Below are positions 18,168-27,400 of a stretch of 64,000 nucleotides of DNA, one piece after another. Each line of letters opens with the position of its first letter. Within the stretch, counting starts at the first letter, position 1. The translations under genes were made by a program, and so were the position numbers. The stretch is from Deltaproteobacteria bacterium (GTDB taxonomy: Bacteria > Myxococcota_A > UBA796 > SXON01). The notes under the pieces were generated by a model, which saw nothing but the letters and a program-made list of their open reading frames with translations, did no database searches and was not told the DNA's origin. Location of the stretch: positions 28,107 to 92,106 of the forward strand of contig CANKOI010000004.1 in NCBI GenBank assembly GCA_947484175.1, given 5' to 3'.

Positions 18168-18728
18168 ATGGTGGTGGCGTTCTGCGCGGCGGTGCGGTCG
18201 GAGCTGGGGGCGCTCCCCGGCGAGGCCTTAGGGGTGGGGCCCGTGGCGGCTGGCGTGGCGGCAGGCGCGTGGCTGTCGCGGGCACGGCCCGAGGCCGTTT
18301 TGTTGTTGGGAACTTGCGGAGCGTACCCGGGGGGACCGGCCGTAGGCGCGGTCGTGGCCAGCGCGCGACTGGGGCTGGGCTCGGCCGCGTCCGCCCTCGG
18401 CGCCGGGTACGTGCCCATGCCGCCGCCGCCCCTTTCGGGCGACCCCCTCGTGCTCGGCGACCTTGACCTCCCGGCCGTGAGAGTGCTCACCGTCCAGGCC
18501 GTAAGCACCTCGCCTGCGCTGGTCGCCGCCTTCGGCGCCGACTGGGACGTGGAGCACATGGAGGCCTACGCAGTGGCCCGGGCTTGCGCCGATCACGGGG
18601 TTCCCTTCGTCGCTCTGCTCGGCGTCGCCAATGTCGTAGGACCGGATGCGCACGCAGAATGGCGGCGCAACCGCGCGGCGATGGAGGCCGCTGTGCAGGC
18701 GGTCGCGGCCCGCGTGCGGGTCGGTTAG
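18168..18728 (+). CDS. mqnB: futalosine hydrolase / MTAN-like nucleosidase
   Basis: 186 aa from ATG 18168 (a GTG at 18162 is an alternative). Phosphorylase-superfamily nucleosidase: VLLLGTCGAYPGG near residue 48, VEHMEAYAVARACADHGVPF with the conserved Met-Glu substrate motif, and a closing GVANVVGPDAHAEW. The motif set and small size fit futalosine hydrolase (MqnB), which splits futalosine to dehypoxanthine futalosine in the alternative menaquinone pathway used by many deltaproteobacteria. A methylthioadenosine/SAH nucleosidase remains possible because no other mqn gene is nearby. Confidence 0.6.
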   Translation: MVVAFCAAVRSELGALPGEALGVGPVAAGVAAGAWLSRARPEAVLLLGTCGAYPGGPAVGAVVASARLGLGSAASALGAGYVPMPPPPLSGDPLVLGDLDLPAVRVLTVQAVSTSPALVAAFGADWDVEHMEAYAVARACADHGVPFVALLGVANVVGPDAHAEWRRNRAAMEAAVQAVAARVRVG

Positions 18729-18739
18729 CCGGCGTGACC

Positions 18740-19261
18740 ATGAACCCCCAACTCCCTCGCGAAGCCGTGCACAAGTGGTCGGAAGATTGCGCTGCCGAAG
18801 GCCTCGCGTTTCAGTCCGTCGCCCGGCGAATCCTCGAAGATCAGGGCCGCTTGGCGCGCTTCTTCAAGTCCAACGTGCCCCAGATGCCGGGTCAGTCGGG
18901 GGAGGTTGCCCTCTACCTGCTTGCGGTGGTCGTGCGCATCTTCGAACGCGCCGGGGGCAAGCTCGGCCGGATCACGCACAAGGAGATCGGTGAGGCCACC
19001 CGCCGCATTCAGGCGCACGCCGCGCTGCTCCTTCCCGGCGACGCCGGCTTCCCCAACCGCGTTCGCGCAGTGGAGAGCCGCGCCCAGCCGCACATCCTCG
19101 ACGAAGCGCTGCACGCGCTCTTCGAACGCGAGGAGAAGAAGGACGAAGAGGTCGACATGCCGCCCGACCACGCGGCGCTGGTGTTCTTGATGCTCTGGGC
19201 CGCGACCGAGGCGTGCGAGCTGGCGTGGACCGCGCCTGAGAGCCCGGAGTGGTCGGCGTAG
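18740..19261 (+). CDS. conserved helical protein of unknown function (Rieske cluster gene 1)
   Basis: 173 aa from ATG 18740 (GTG at 18734 possible). Mostly helical and charged, with no signal peptide; it contains a run of acidic and basic residues (FEREEKKDEEVDMPPDH) and a hydrophobic C-terminal helix (ALVFLMLWAATEACELAW). No family recognised. Its stop TAG is directly followed by the ATG of the Rieske protein with zero spacing, so the three genes 18740-20136 form one translational unit. Confidence 0.6.
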   Translation: MNPQLPREAVHKWSEDCAAEGLAFQSVARRILEDQGRLARFFKSNVPQMPGQSGEVALYLLAVVVRIFERAGGKLGRITHKEIGEATRRIQAHAALLLPGDAGFPNRVRAVESRAQPHILDEALHALFEREEKKDEEVDMPPDHAALVFLMLWAATEACELAWTAPESPEWSA

Positions 19262-19789
19262 ATGGGGCTGCGGAGCGCGATCAAGGCGCGGGTCAAGGCG
19301 GCGCTCGGAGGGAGCGGCGGCGCGGCGGCTCCCGCGACGGTCGCGGCCCCTGCTCCTGCGCCCGCGGCGGCCCCCCCGGCGGCGCTGCCTGCCGCCCCCC
19401 CCTCTGCCGTGGCCAAGCCGGTCGAGCTATCCGCCGTGGCTCAGGCCGCTGCCGTGCGCGAGGGCAAGGCCGGCACCTTTGCGCACATCGGGTACAACGT
19501 GGCCGTGTTCCGGCATGCCGGGCGGCTCTACGCCATCGACAACGCCTGCGCCCACGAAGACGGCCCCATCGGCGAGGGCGAGATCGAGGGCACCTGCGTG
19601 CGCTGCCCGTACCACGATTGGCAGTACGATTTCACCACCGGCGCCTGCATCACCGACCCCGACCGCGGCCGTGCTACCTTCGAGGTGGTGGAGCGCGACG
19701 GGCAGATTTGGCTGGGCGCCCAGCTAACGGCCGGCAGCGAAGCACGCGGCGGCGACCACGACGACGGCTTGGAGGTCATCATCAAATGA
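19262..19789 (+). CDS. Rieske-type 2Fe-2S ferredoxin with Ala/Pro-rich N-terminus
   Basis: 175 aa. Residues ~15-55 are low-complexity Ala/Pro, a flexible tether. Residues ~65-165 form a Rieske domain with CAH (Cys96, His98) and CPYHDW (Cys115, His118), the two ligand pairs of the cluster. The domain is of the soluble NirD/ferredoxin type rather than the bc1 type, because no transmembrane anchor precedes it. Likely a cytoplasmic electron carrier or redox sensor. Its stop overlaps the next gene by 4 bp. Partners are unknown. Confidence 0.85.
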   Translation: MGLRSAIKARVKAALGGSGGAAAPATVAAPAPAPAAAPPAALPAAPPSAVAKPVELSAVAQAAAVREGKAGTFAHIGYNVAVFRHAGRLYAIDNACAHEDGPIGEGEIEGTCVRCPYHDWQYDFTTGACITDPDRGRATFEVVERDGQIWLGAQLTAGSEARGGDHDDGLEVIIK

Positions 19790-20136
19790 GTGAAGCACTC
19801 GGTTCCTTGCTCTGCAAGGGCGTCTCGTTCACGCAACTGCTGCCTCGGCTCGGCGCTGCCGCCGAAGCAGGCCGCACGCTCACCCTCACGGTCGAAGACC
19901 GCGCGCGGCCGTACGTGGATCACGTGGTCGAGGGCTGGACGGACGGCCCGCCTTCGAGCGCCGTGGCCTTCGTACTCTCCGGCAAGGACCCGGCCGGCGA
20001 CCACAAGTGGCGCCGGTTCACGCTCAGCCGCGTGGCTCCCTGGACTTACGAGCTCGGCGTTTTCCCGACGCCGTTCAACAACGGGCAGGACCCACTGGCG
20101 CCCGGCGTGCCGCCGTCGAGCTCGCGGAGGCGGTAG
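19786..20136 (+). CDS. 116-aa protein of unknown function (Rieske cluster gene 3)
   Basis: Starts at an ATG overlapping the Rieske stop (ATGA). The sequence has a short helical start (MSEALGSLLCKGVSFTQLL) and a beta-rich middle (LTLTVEDRARPYVDHVVEGW, WRRFTLSRVAPWTYELGVFP), ending in a Ser/Arg tail. No known family is recognised. Tight coupling to the Rieske gene suggests a stable partner or assembly factor, but that is inference from position only. Convergent with pepF, whose stop is 12 bp away. Confidence 0.55.
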   Translation: MSEALGSLLCKGVSFTQLLPRLGAAAEAGRTLTLTVEDRARPYVDHVVEGWTDGPPSSAVAFVLSGKDPAGDHKWRRFTLSRVAPWTYELGVFPTPFNNGQDPLAPGVPPSSSRRR

Positions 20137-20148
20137 TCGCCCCCTCGC

Positions 20149-21939
20149 TCAGCTCCCCAGCACGGCCGCTTCGTAGTCCGCCACGTCGCGGGCGATGCCC
20201 TGAATGGCTCGCCGCCACGTAGCCACGTCGCCGAGATCGAGGCCAAGCTCCTCGCGGGCGATGGTCTCGGCGTCGTCGTCGCCGGTGCGGGCGAGCAGGC
20301 GACGGTAGGCCGCTTCGGCCGCGGCGCCCTGCGGCCGAAAGGCTTCGTACACCAGGTTGGCGAAGAGGAAACCGAAGGTGTAGGGGTAGTTGTAGAACGC
20401 GATGCCGGGGATGAAGAAGTGAAGCTTCCTCGCCCAGAAGAGCTGGTCTACACTGGCAAGTTGCCCGCCGTACCACTCGGAGTAGATGCGCACGGTGGCG
20501 GCGTCGAGCGCGTCGGTGCTGAGCGGGCCATCTCGCCGCATTGCGTAGAAGGACCGTTCCAGCTCGAAGCGAGCCGGGATGTTGCAGAGGAAGGCGGCGG
20601 CGTCTTGCAGGGAGTTGTCGAGGAGGCGCAGGCGCGCTTCGGGGGTGGTGGACTGCGTGCGGGTCGCTTCCCGCACCAGAGCCTCGGCGAAGGTGCTGGC
20701 GGTCTCCGCGAGGGTCATCGGCAAACGGCGCTGGCTCACCGGCCGTTCAAAGAGCACCTCGGCGTGGAAGGCGTGGCCCAGCTCGTGGGCGAGGGTGGCG
20801 GGCGCCTTGTCGTTCTTTGACCACGTCATGAAGATGCGGGTCTCGTTCGTTGCGGCCACCTCCGTGCAGAAGCCGCCGCCGCGCTTTCCGGGCCGGTCTT
20901 CCACCTCGATCCAGCTCTCGCGCAGCGCCCGCTCCGCGAACGCCGCCATTCCGGGGGCGAACTCGCCGAACTGGCGAACGATGAGGTCCTGGGCGGCGGG
21001 GTAGCTCACGCCGGGGCCCGATTCGCCCACGGGGGCGCCGAGGTCGTACCACTCGAGCTTCTCCACGCCGAGCGCGTGCGCCTTCGCTTTGAAGTAACGA
21101 ACCATCAAGGGGCGCGCCTCGCGGCAGGCTTCGAGGATGGCGTCGAGGGTGGAGCGGGCGATGCGCGACTGCACGAGCGGCTCGTCGAGCTCGTCGAGGC
21201 CGCGCCGATCGTTCAGCGTGAGGCGCGTGCCCGTGATGTGCGTGAGCGCGGTGGCGCAGCGGCGGTCGATGCCGCGCCACGTGGCCTGCACGGCCTCGAA
21301 CGCGCGTGCGCGCACGGCCCGGTCCTCGTGGTACATCGTCATCTCCGCCTGACCGGCCGAGAGCGACTCCGGCCCGTTCCCGCGGTCGAGGGTGACGGTG
21401 AGGGCGCCGGCTTCTACGTCGTAGAGTTGGCCCCAGGCCACGATCCCGTCCTGCGAGAGCCCGGCGAGCAGGGATTCTTCGGCCTCAGAGAGGCGCAGGC
21501 GACCCTGGGCGCGGTCGGAGAGCAGCATGTTCCGCATGTGCGAGATCGCGGGCTCGGCGAGGAGCGCGTCGAAATCGGCTTGGGGCATCCGGGCCACGCG
21601 GTCGCGGGGCGCAACCCAGCTCTGGGCGCTGAGCGCGCCCAGGGCGGCCATGCGCGACTCGGCCCGAATCGCCCCCTCGTCGCGCGCGGCGGCCGCCGCG
21701 TGGCAGCAGGTGAAGGCGAACAGCGTGTCTACGCGCGGCGAGATGCGTTCGAGATCGAGCAACAGCCCCGCGAGCACGGCGGCAGCCGGGCGCTCGGGCA
21801 GCGCGGCTGCACGTCGGCCCAGCTCGCGCAGGCTCCCTTCCAGCGCGGCGTACTCCGCCTCGAAAGCATCGCCCGTGGGGCCGCCCGGCAGGATGGAGTC
21901 GAGGTTCCAGGTGTCGGAAGGGGCAATGGACATGGTCAT
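20149..21939 (-). CDS. pepF: oligoendopeptidase F (M3 family)
   Basis: 596 aa, the usual size. Start at ATG 21939, overlapping the speA stop by 4 bp; a much longer open frame upstream is antisense-like noise inside speA. The zinc motif is HELGH (His385, Glu386, His389), with a downstream ETASTFAE segment giving the third ligand near Glu414. The C-terminal region (IAFYNYPYTFGFLFANLVYE) is typical of PepF. It hydrolyses short peptides of roughly 7-17 residues in the cytoplasm. Co-transcribed with arginine decarboxylase; the link is probably coincidental. Confidence 0.93.
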   Translation of the reverse strand: MTMSIAPSDTWNLDSILPGGPTGDAFEAEYAALEGSLRELGRRAAALPERPAAAVLAGLLLDLERISPRVDTLFAFTCCHAAAAARDEGAIRAESRMAALGALSAQSWVAPRDRVARMPQADFDALLAEPAISHMRNMLLSDRAQGRLRLSEAEESLLAGLSQDGIVAWGQLYDVEAGALTVTLDRGNGPESLSAGQAEMTMYHEDRAVRARAFEAVQATWRGIDRRCATALTHITGTRLTLNDRRGLDELDEPLVQSRIARSTLDAILEACREARPLMVRYFKAKAHALGVEKLEWYDLGAPVGESGPGVSYPAAQDLIVRQFGEFAPGMAAFAERALRESWIEVEDRPGKRGGGFCTEVAATNETRIFMTWSKNDKAPATLAHELGHAFHAEVLFERPVSQRRLPMTLAETASTFAEALVREATRTQSTTPEARLRLLDNSLQDAAAFLCNIPARFELERSFYAMRRDGPLSTDALDAATVRIYSEWYGGQLASVDQLFWARKLHFFIPGIAFYNYPYTFGFLFANLVYEAFRPQGAAAEAAYRRLLARTGDDDAETIAREELGLDLGDVATWRRAIQGIARDVADYEAAVLGS

Positions 21940-23834
21940 TCCTCGAGGTAGGTGTAGCCGTCGAGCCCCGACTGGAACGCGGCGACCATCTTGGCGGCTT
22001 CGGTCACGGTCATCCGACCTTCCTTCATCGCCTTCTCGGTGGCCCGCCGCACCCGCCGCACGAGGTCGGCGCGCCCGAACTGGACGTAGCTGAGCACCTC
22101 GGTGACGGTGTCGCCTTCGATCACGTGGTCGATGGCGTAGCCGCCGTCTTCGTCGAGCGACACATGCACCGCGTGGGTGTCGCCGAACAGGTTGTGCAGG
22201 TCGCCGAGGATTTCCTGGTAGGCGCCCACCATGAAGATCGCGAGGTAGTAGGGCTCCGCTTCGCGCAACGGATGCAGGTCGAGCACATCTTTTACGTCGC
22301 GCAGGTCGATGAAGCGGTCGATCTTGCCATCGCTGTCGCAGGTGATGTCGGCGAGGATGGCCTGACGGGTGGGCTGCTCTCCGAGCCGATGGATCGGCAT
22401 CACCGGAAAGAGCTGTTGGACGGCCCAACTGTCGGGCGCGCTCTGAAACACCGAGAAGTTGCAGAAGTACGTGTCGGCGAGCGATTTTTCGAGACCTTCG
22501 AGCTCGTCGGGAACGTACGACTGCTGCCGCGACACGTGAAGGATTCGCTGGCAGGCCTGCCAGAACAGTTTTTCGGCGCGGGCCCGCTGCTCCAACGAGA
22601 GGTTGCCCACGTTGAAGAGCGTGAGGGCCTCTTCTTTGGCCGCGAGGGCGTCGTGGTAGGCCTCCTGGAAGGTCTTGCGCCCGATGCCGTCGCACACCTG
22701 GTGCAGCTCCTGCAGGCACTCCGGGTCGTCTTCCGTGACCGGGTCGATCACCGCGGCGTCGGGGAATTCGGTGACCCCCAGCACGTTGAACACGAGCACG
22801 CTGTGATGCGCGGCCAGAGCGCGGCCCGACTCGGTCACGATGGTGGGGTGGGGCAGCTCGGCGTCGTCGCACGCGCCCTGCACGGCGGCCACGACGTCGG
22901 CCGCATACTCGTCGATCGTGTAGTTCATGCTCGACTCAAAGTTGGTGCGGCTGCCGTCGTAGTCGACCCCGAGCCCGCCACCGACGTCGAAGTAGCGCAT
23001 CGGCGCGCCCAACTGGCAGAGGCCCGTGTACACCCGCGAGGCCTCGCGCAGCGCGTTCTTCACGCTGCGGATCGCGCTCACCTGCGAGCCGATGTGGAAG
23101 TGGAGGAGCTGCATGGAATCGAGCCGGCCACGCGAGGTGAGGTAGCTCACGCCCTCGACCATCTCGCCCACGGTGAGCCCGAACTTCGCCCGATCGCCAG
23201 CGCTGCCCTCCCAGCGGCCGGCCCCCTTGGTGGCGAGTTTGGCCCTCATCCCAATTACCGGGGAGACCCCCACGCGGTCGGCCACGTCGCACACCAGCTT
23301 GAACTCGCTGAACTTCTCCACCACAATGATGGGGTTGCGCCCGAGCCGCTGCGCCATCAGCGCCGTCTCGATGAGCTCCACGTCCTTGTAGCCGTTGCAG
23401 ATGATGAGGGCCTCGGGGTCGTCCATCAGCGCGAGCACGATGAGCAACTCGGGCTTGGAGCCGCATTCGAGGCCCATGTGGTACTGCGCCGCCACCTTCA
23501 CGTAGTCCTCGACGAGGTGGCGCTGCTGGTTCACCTTGATCGGGAAAACGCCCCGGTACTTGCCGGTGTACTCGTACTCGCGCATCGCATGCTTGAAGGC
23601 GGTGGCCATCGTGCGAACGCGGTGCTCAAGGATGTCGGTGAAGCGGATCAGGAGGGGCGGCTGCAGGTCGCGGCCCACCAGATCGTCGACCAGCTGCTTG
23701 AGGTCGATCGAGTCGCCGCGGGGGCCGGCGGGGGTGACCTCGACGTTGCCCGCGTCGTTGATTCGGAAGTAGTCGCGCCCCCAATTGCGGACGTTGTAGC
23801 GCTCGACGCTGTCCTGGATCGACCAATTCCGCAT
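21936..23834 (-). CDS. speA: biosynthetic arginine decarboxylase
   Basis: 632 aa. The start MRNWSIQDS matches the conserved SpeA N-terminus and excludes the Pro-rich upstream extension. PLP-binding Lys100 lies in VFPIKVNQQ. Other family blocks include GLECGSKPELLI, CNGYKDVELIE, HFHIGSQVS, YFDVGGGLGVDYDG and VTESGRALAAHH. It decarboxylates arginine to agmatine, the entry to putrescine/spermidine synthesis without ornithine. The next enzymes (agmatinase or deiminase) are not in the window. A run of ten C residues (coding sense) lies about 36-45 bp upstream of the ATG. Translationally coupled to pepF. Confidence 0.95.
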   Translation of the reverse strand: MRNWSIQDSVERYNVRNWGRDYFRINDAGNVEVTPAGPRGDSIDLKQLVDDLVGRDLQPPLLIRFTDILEHRVRTMATAFKHAMREYEYTGKYRGVFPIKVNQQRHLVEDYVKVAAQYHMGLECGSKPELLIVLALMDDPEALIICNGYKDVELIETALMAQRLGRNPIIVVEKFSEFKLVCDVADRVGVSPVIGMRAKLATKGAGRWEGSAGDRAKFGLTVGEMVEGVSYLTSRGRLDSMQLLHFHIGSQVSAIRSVKNALREASRVYTGLCQLGAPMRYFDVGGGLGVDYDGSRTNFESSMNYTIDEYAADVVAAVQGACDDAELPHPTIVTESGRALAAHHSVLVFNVLGVTEFPDAAVIDPVTEDDPECLQELHQVCDGIGRKTFQEAYHDALAAKEEALTLFNVGNLSLEQRARAEKLFWQACQRILHVSRQQSYVPDELEGLEKSLADTYFCNFSVFQSAPDSWAVQQLFPVMPIHRLGEQPTRQAILADITCDSDGKIDRFIDLRDVKDVLDLHPLREAEPYYLAIFMVGAYQEILGDLHNLFGDTHAVHVSLDEDGGYAIDHVIEGDTVTEVLSYVQFGRADLVRRVRRATEKAMKEGRMTVTEAAKMVAAFQSGLDGYTYLEE

Positions 23835-24096
23835 GGCGCCTTCCGGGGGGTGGCGCGCGGCTAACACGGTGGGGGGGGGGCGCTGGGGGTTGGGGCAGGG
23901 CGGTCGCAAAGTGCGCGGGCCCGCCGGTCGATGAACGATGCGCGATCACCGATGCTCGGTGGGCGAGATTCGACAACCGAGGGTCGACGGACGAAACTCG
24001 ATTTTTCGACTGCCGAAACTCGACCCGTCGATGATCAAGGTTCGATGAACGAACTCTCCGTGTGACTCCTTCAACCCGCGGCCCGCCGGAGTCAAT
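23835..24096. other. intergenic region with G10 tract and short CGAAACTCGA-type repeats
   Basis: A 262-bp region between the speA start and the four-helix-bundle ORF. It holds a G10 homopolymer at 23871-23880. A less GC-rich stretch (about 23925-24060) follows, with recurring short words: TCGATGAACGA twice (near 23928 and 24042), GAAACTCGA twice, and several TCGA tetramers in direct and inverted order. It must contain the speA promoter. No ORF of coding character is seen. The repeats could be binding sites or remnants of a small mobile or repetitive element. Confidence 0.4.
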
Positions 24097-24351
24097 GTGG
24101 AATACGCCTTCGACAACGAGAATCTCGATGTCTACCGCCTCGCGTTGGAGGTCGCGCGCGCCTGTCCGTCGCTGAGAATCGCCACCGGGCGGTCCCGCGG
24201 CGGGGATGCCGGGCGCAACCACTACAGGATCGCGGCGGGCTCGGCCGCGGAAGCCTGCGCGGCTCTGGATCTGGTCGGTACGCCCGAGGGGATAGCGCTC
24301 CAGCCGAAGCTGCGGCGGGTTGGGGCGTTGCTGCGGGGCCTCGTTCGATAG
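24097..24351 (+). CDS. short four-helix-bundle (S23/IVP-like) protein
   Basis: 84 aa from a GTG with GGAG at a good distance. The N-terminus YAFDNENLDVYRLALEVA matches the opening helix of the four-helix-bundle family first seen in 23S rRNA intervening sequences. NHYRIAAGSAAEACAALDL resembles the SxxIAxGSxxExxxxL block. The family is usually about 115-130 aa; this one lacks part of the middle, so two helices appear shortened. Function of the family is unknown. It stands alone behind a repetitive spacer and may be a decayed or minimal copy. Confidence 0.6.
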   Translation: MEYAFDNENLDVYRLALEVARACPSLRIATGRSRGGDAGRNHYRIAAGSAAEACAALDLVGTPEGIALQPKLRRVGALLRGLVR

Positions 24352-24457
24352 CCGCGTTCGCGGCCGGATCCGGTGGCGCCGACTTTGCGACCGCCCTGGG
24401 CCCTGCCGGGGCCCCTTCCGCGATTGCTGTTAGACTCCCCGTCCGACTCTGAGCTCG

Positions 24458-27400
24458 ATGCCGATCCGCCCGCCGAATCTGGACGACCGCCGCTACGAAG
24501 ACCTCCTTCGCGAAGCCCGCGCCCTGATCCCCCAATACACGCCGGAGTGGACCAACCTCTCCGATGCCGACCCCGGCATGACCCTCGTCCAGCTGTTCGC
24601 GTGGATGACCGAGATGGTCATCTTCCGGCTGAATCAGGTGCCGGACAAGACCTACATCCACTTCCTCAACTTCATCGGTGAGGAGCGGAAACCGGCCCGC
24701 CCGGCTGCGGCGCCGCTCACCCTGACCCTCCGGGGAGAAGGCGGCATCGATCTTCCTCCCTATGCCCGGTGCGCCACCCGCCAACGCGAAGACAGCACCG
24801 CAGTGGACTTCGTCACGGTCGACGGCTTGTCGGTGCACGGCGCCACGATCACCCGCGTGATGGCCGTGCGCGGGGGTCAACGTCCCGCCGTTCGCGAGAT
24901 CCCCTACACCTACCTGCGCGACAATCCGTCGGCGCTCCTCTTCGGCGGGGGCCGCGGTGTCGACGTCTTCGATCTCGATCCGGTGGATTACGGTCCCGAG
25001 GCGTACACTCCCGACCAGTTCCTGTACGTCAGTCACGAGGACCTGCGGCTCATGGACATTGAGGCCGACGGCGAGCGCCCGCTGGGTCGGCTCCGGCTGA
25101 GGCGCGGGGGCACTAGCGGCGACAACTTGAGCGTGGCCGCCTTCTTCCAGTGGGAGTACCCATCCGCCGAGGGCTGGTTGCCGGTGGCGATGGACTTGGA
25201 CCCGGAGGAGAGTCCCGGGTTGCCGGAAAACACGATCGTGACGGCGCTCCCGGGCATCCTCCCCCTAGACCACTTCGGCAACAACGCCGCCTTCGGGCTG
25301 CCCGAGCCCGTCGCGACCGCGAAGTGGTGGCTCCGCGGGCGGCTGGATTTTGAGCGTTGGCTGGCGGGCCGAATGCTTCAGGACCTCGAGATCACCTGGC
25401 GGGACGACCGCGGCGGCGAGGAGCGCTCGATCAACAACTGGGAAGTCCGAGCCACAGGCCGCACCTTGGAGTTCTTCCTCCAGGACGTGCCACCGATCCG
25501 GGGCGGCTGGGTGTTGCGATTCGCCCTCGTGGATCGCGGCGTACCTTCTGGGCGTACGAGCTACCTTCCTCGCTATCGCTGGTACTACCGAAGGGGCGAG
25601 GGCTGGGAGGAGGTTCCCAAGGAGAGGGTGCGTACGGACGGCACGGTGGTTCTCCTGACTGGCCCGCTCACCGACATGGCCACCGACGGCTACAACCTCC
25701 GCGCGGAGCGCATCGAGACGGTGTTCCTTCAGGGTTTCATCCCCGAACTGGAGCTAGATCTCACCTGGGTGCGTCCCATCGAGTTGGCCATGTTCTGCGG
25801 GGACGACCCCCGCCGACTCGAGCCGCTGTTGGTGGACGAAGGGCCGTGGAGCCCCTTCCAGCTCGCCACGATGATGCCGCCCACCATCGGGCGAAAGTGG
25901 TACGTGGGCAGCGACCTCTTCGAGAATCGGAAGCAGGAACCCGTGGTCGTCGAGCTGGACGTCGTGTTCGACATGAACGGTACGGCGATTCCCGAACCGA
26001 GTGAGCTCTACTTGCTGCAGCTCACCTACCGGGCCGAGGACAACTGGCGCGTGGTGTGGTCGGAGAACAAGATCTTCACCAGCTTCACCTTCGCAGACCT
26101 CGATGGCACCAAGGAGCTCGACAAGAAGGCCCGCCCCGTTGGGCCCCGCACCATCACCGTCCTGCTCGACCCAAAAACCCAGCTTAAGGGCCTGGCCCGG
26201 CACGACATCGACGGACGCGAGAGCACCTGGCTCCGCTTCGAGTTGGTGAAGTCCTCCCTCACCGGTCAGGACGAGAAGAAGGAGCAGCACCCAATCGTGC
26301 CGCGCATCCTCGCCGTCCGACTCGGAGTGCAGAACGGTGTGGGCGCCAAGAGCTACGACCAGCCGCTCCCGGGGCCCCGCATGGCCCAGGTCGACGATCG
26401 GGCCGAAAACCCCCGCCTGACCCGAGCGATCACCCGAGCCGTGGGGCGCCTCGGAGAGTTCTACCCCTTCTTCCCCTTTGTGGAGCTGAAGGACGAGAAC
26501 CAAGCCCTCTACCTCCAGTTCAGCAAGCCGCTCCCGGCTGGCCGGCGCCACGTGGTGCATGTTCGCACCCGAGGCGAGTCCTTCCTTCCTGAAGGGGTGG
26601 AGGTGCACTGGGAGATGTTGGAAGCTCAGGCCTTCGGTCGTCACGTGTGGCGCCGCCTGCACGGGCCCGGCGAGGGAGCGGCACGCCCCTACCAACTCAC
26701 GCGCACGGGAACCCTCGAGTTCCCCTTGCCCGACCCCCCCGAGGCGGGGCCGGACGGACTCTGGCTCCGTGCCCGCTTCGCCTTGCCGGTGGGCGCCACC
26801 CTCGACATCCTGCCGCAGATGGCGCCCATCACCCACGTGCTGCTGAACACGGTGGAGGTGGTCAACCTGATCACGGTGCGAACGGAACGTTTCTCGGGCT
26901 TGGGCGTGCCGAACCAGACCGTGCAGCTCCGAAACGCACCGGTGTTTCTCCACGACCTCGAGCACGAGCGCAGCCTCTTTGCCCGGCCCGAAACCTTTCC
27001 CGACATCGTGGTGTACGTGGAAGAGCCCGACGGCGCCGTGGAACCTTGGAGTCGGGTGCCCGACGGGGCGCTGTTGACCGCCAGCAAGGACGACCGCATC
27101 TTCGTGGTCGATGCCACGGAGGGCACGCTCACGTTCGGCAACGGCATCCGTGGAAGAATGCTGCCCGTGGGCTCCGCGAACGTGGTGGTGGACGTGTACC
27201 GAGCCGTTCCCGGTGCTCGCGGCAACGTGGCGGCGGGCGACATCAACGTGATGGAGGGGTACGCCGACTCGGTAAAGGCGGAGAACCTGCTGCCGGCCAG
27301 CGGGGGGCGCGATGCCGAATCGATCGACGAGATCATCCGCCGCGCGCCGAGCCTGCTCACCAGCCGCGACCGGGCCGTAACGCAGACCGACTTTGCGATC

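Noticed and set aside
20149..22872. 907-aa reading of the pepF frame
   Set aside because: The first ~310 residues are Arg-rich and antisense or out of frame with the conserved arginine decarboxylase; the PepF domain begins at 21939 where ATGA overlaps the speA stop.
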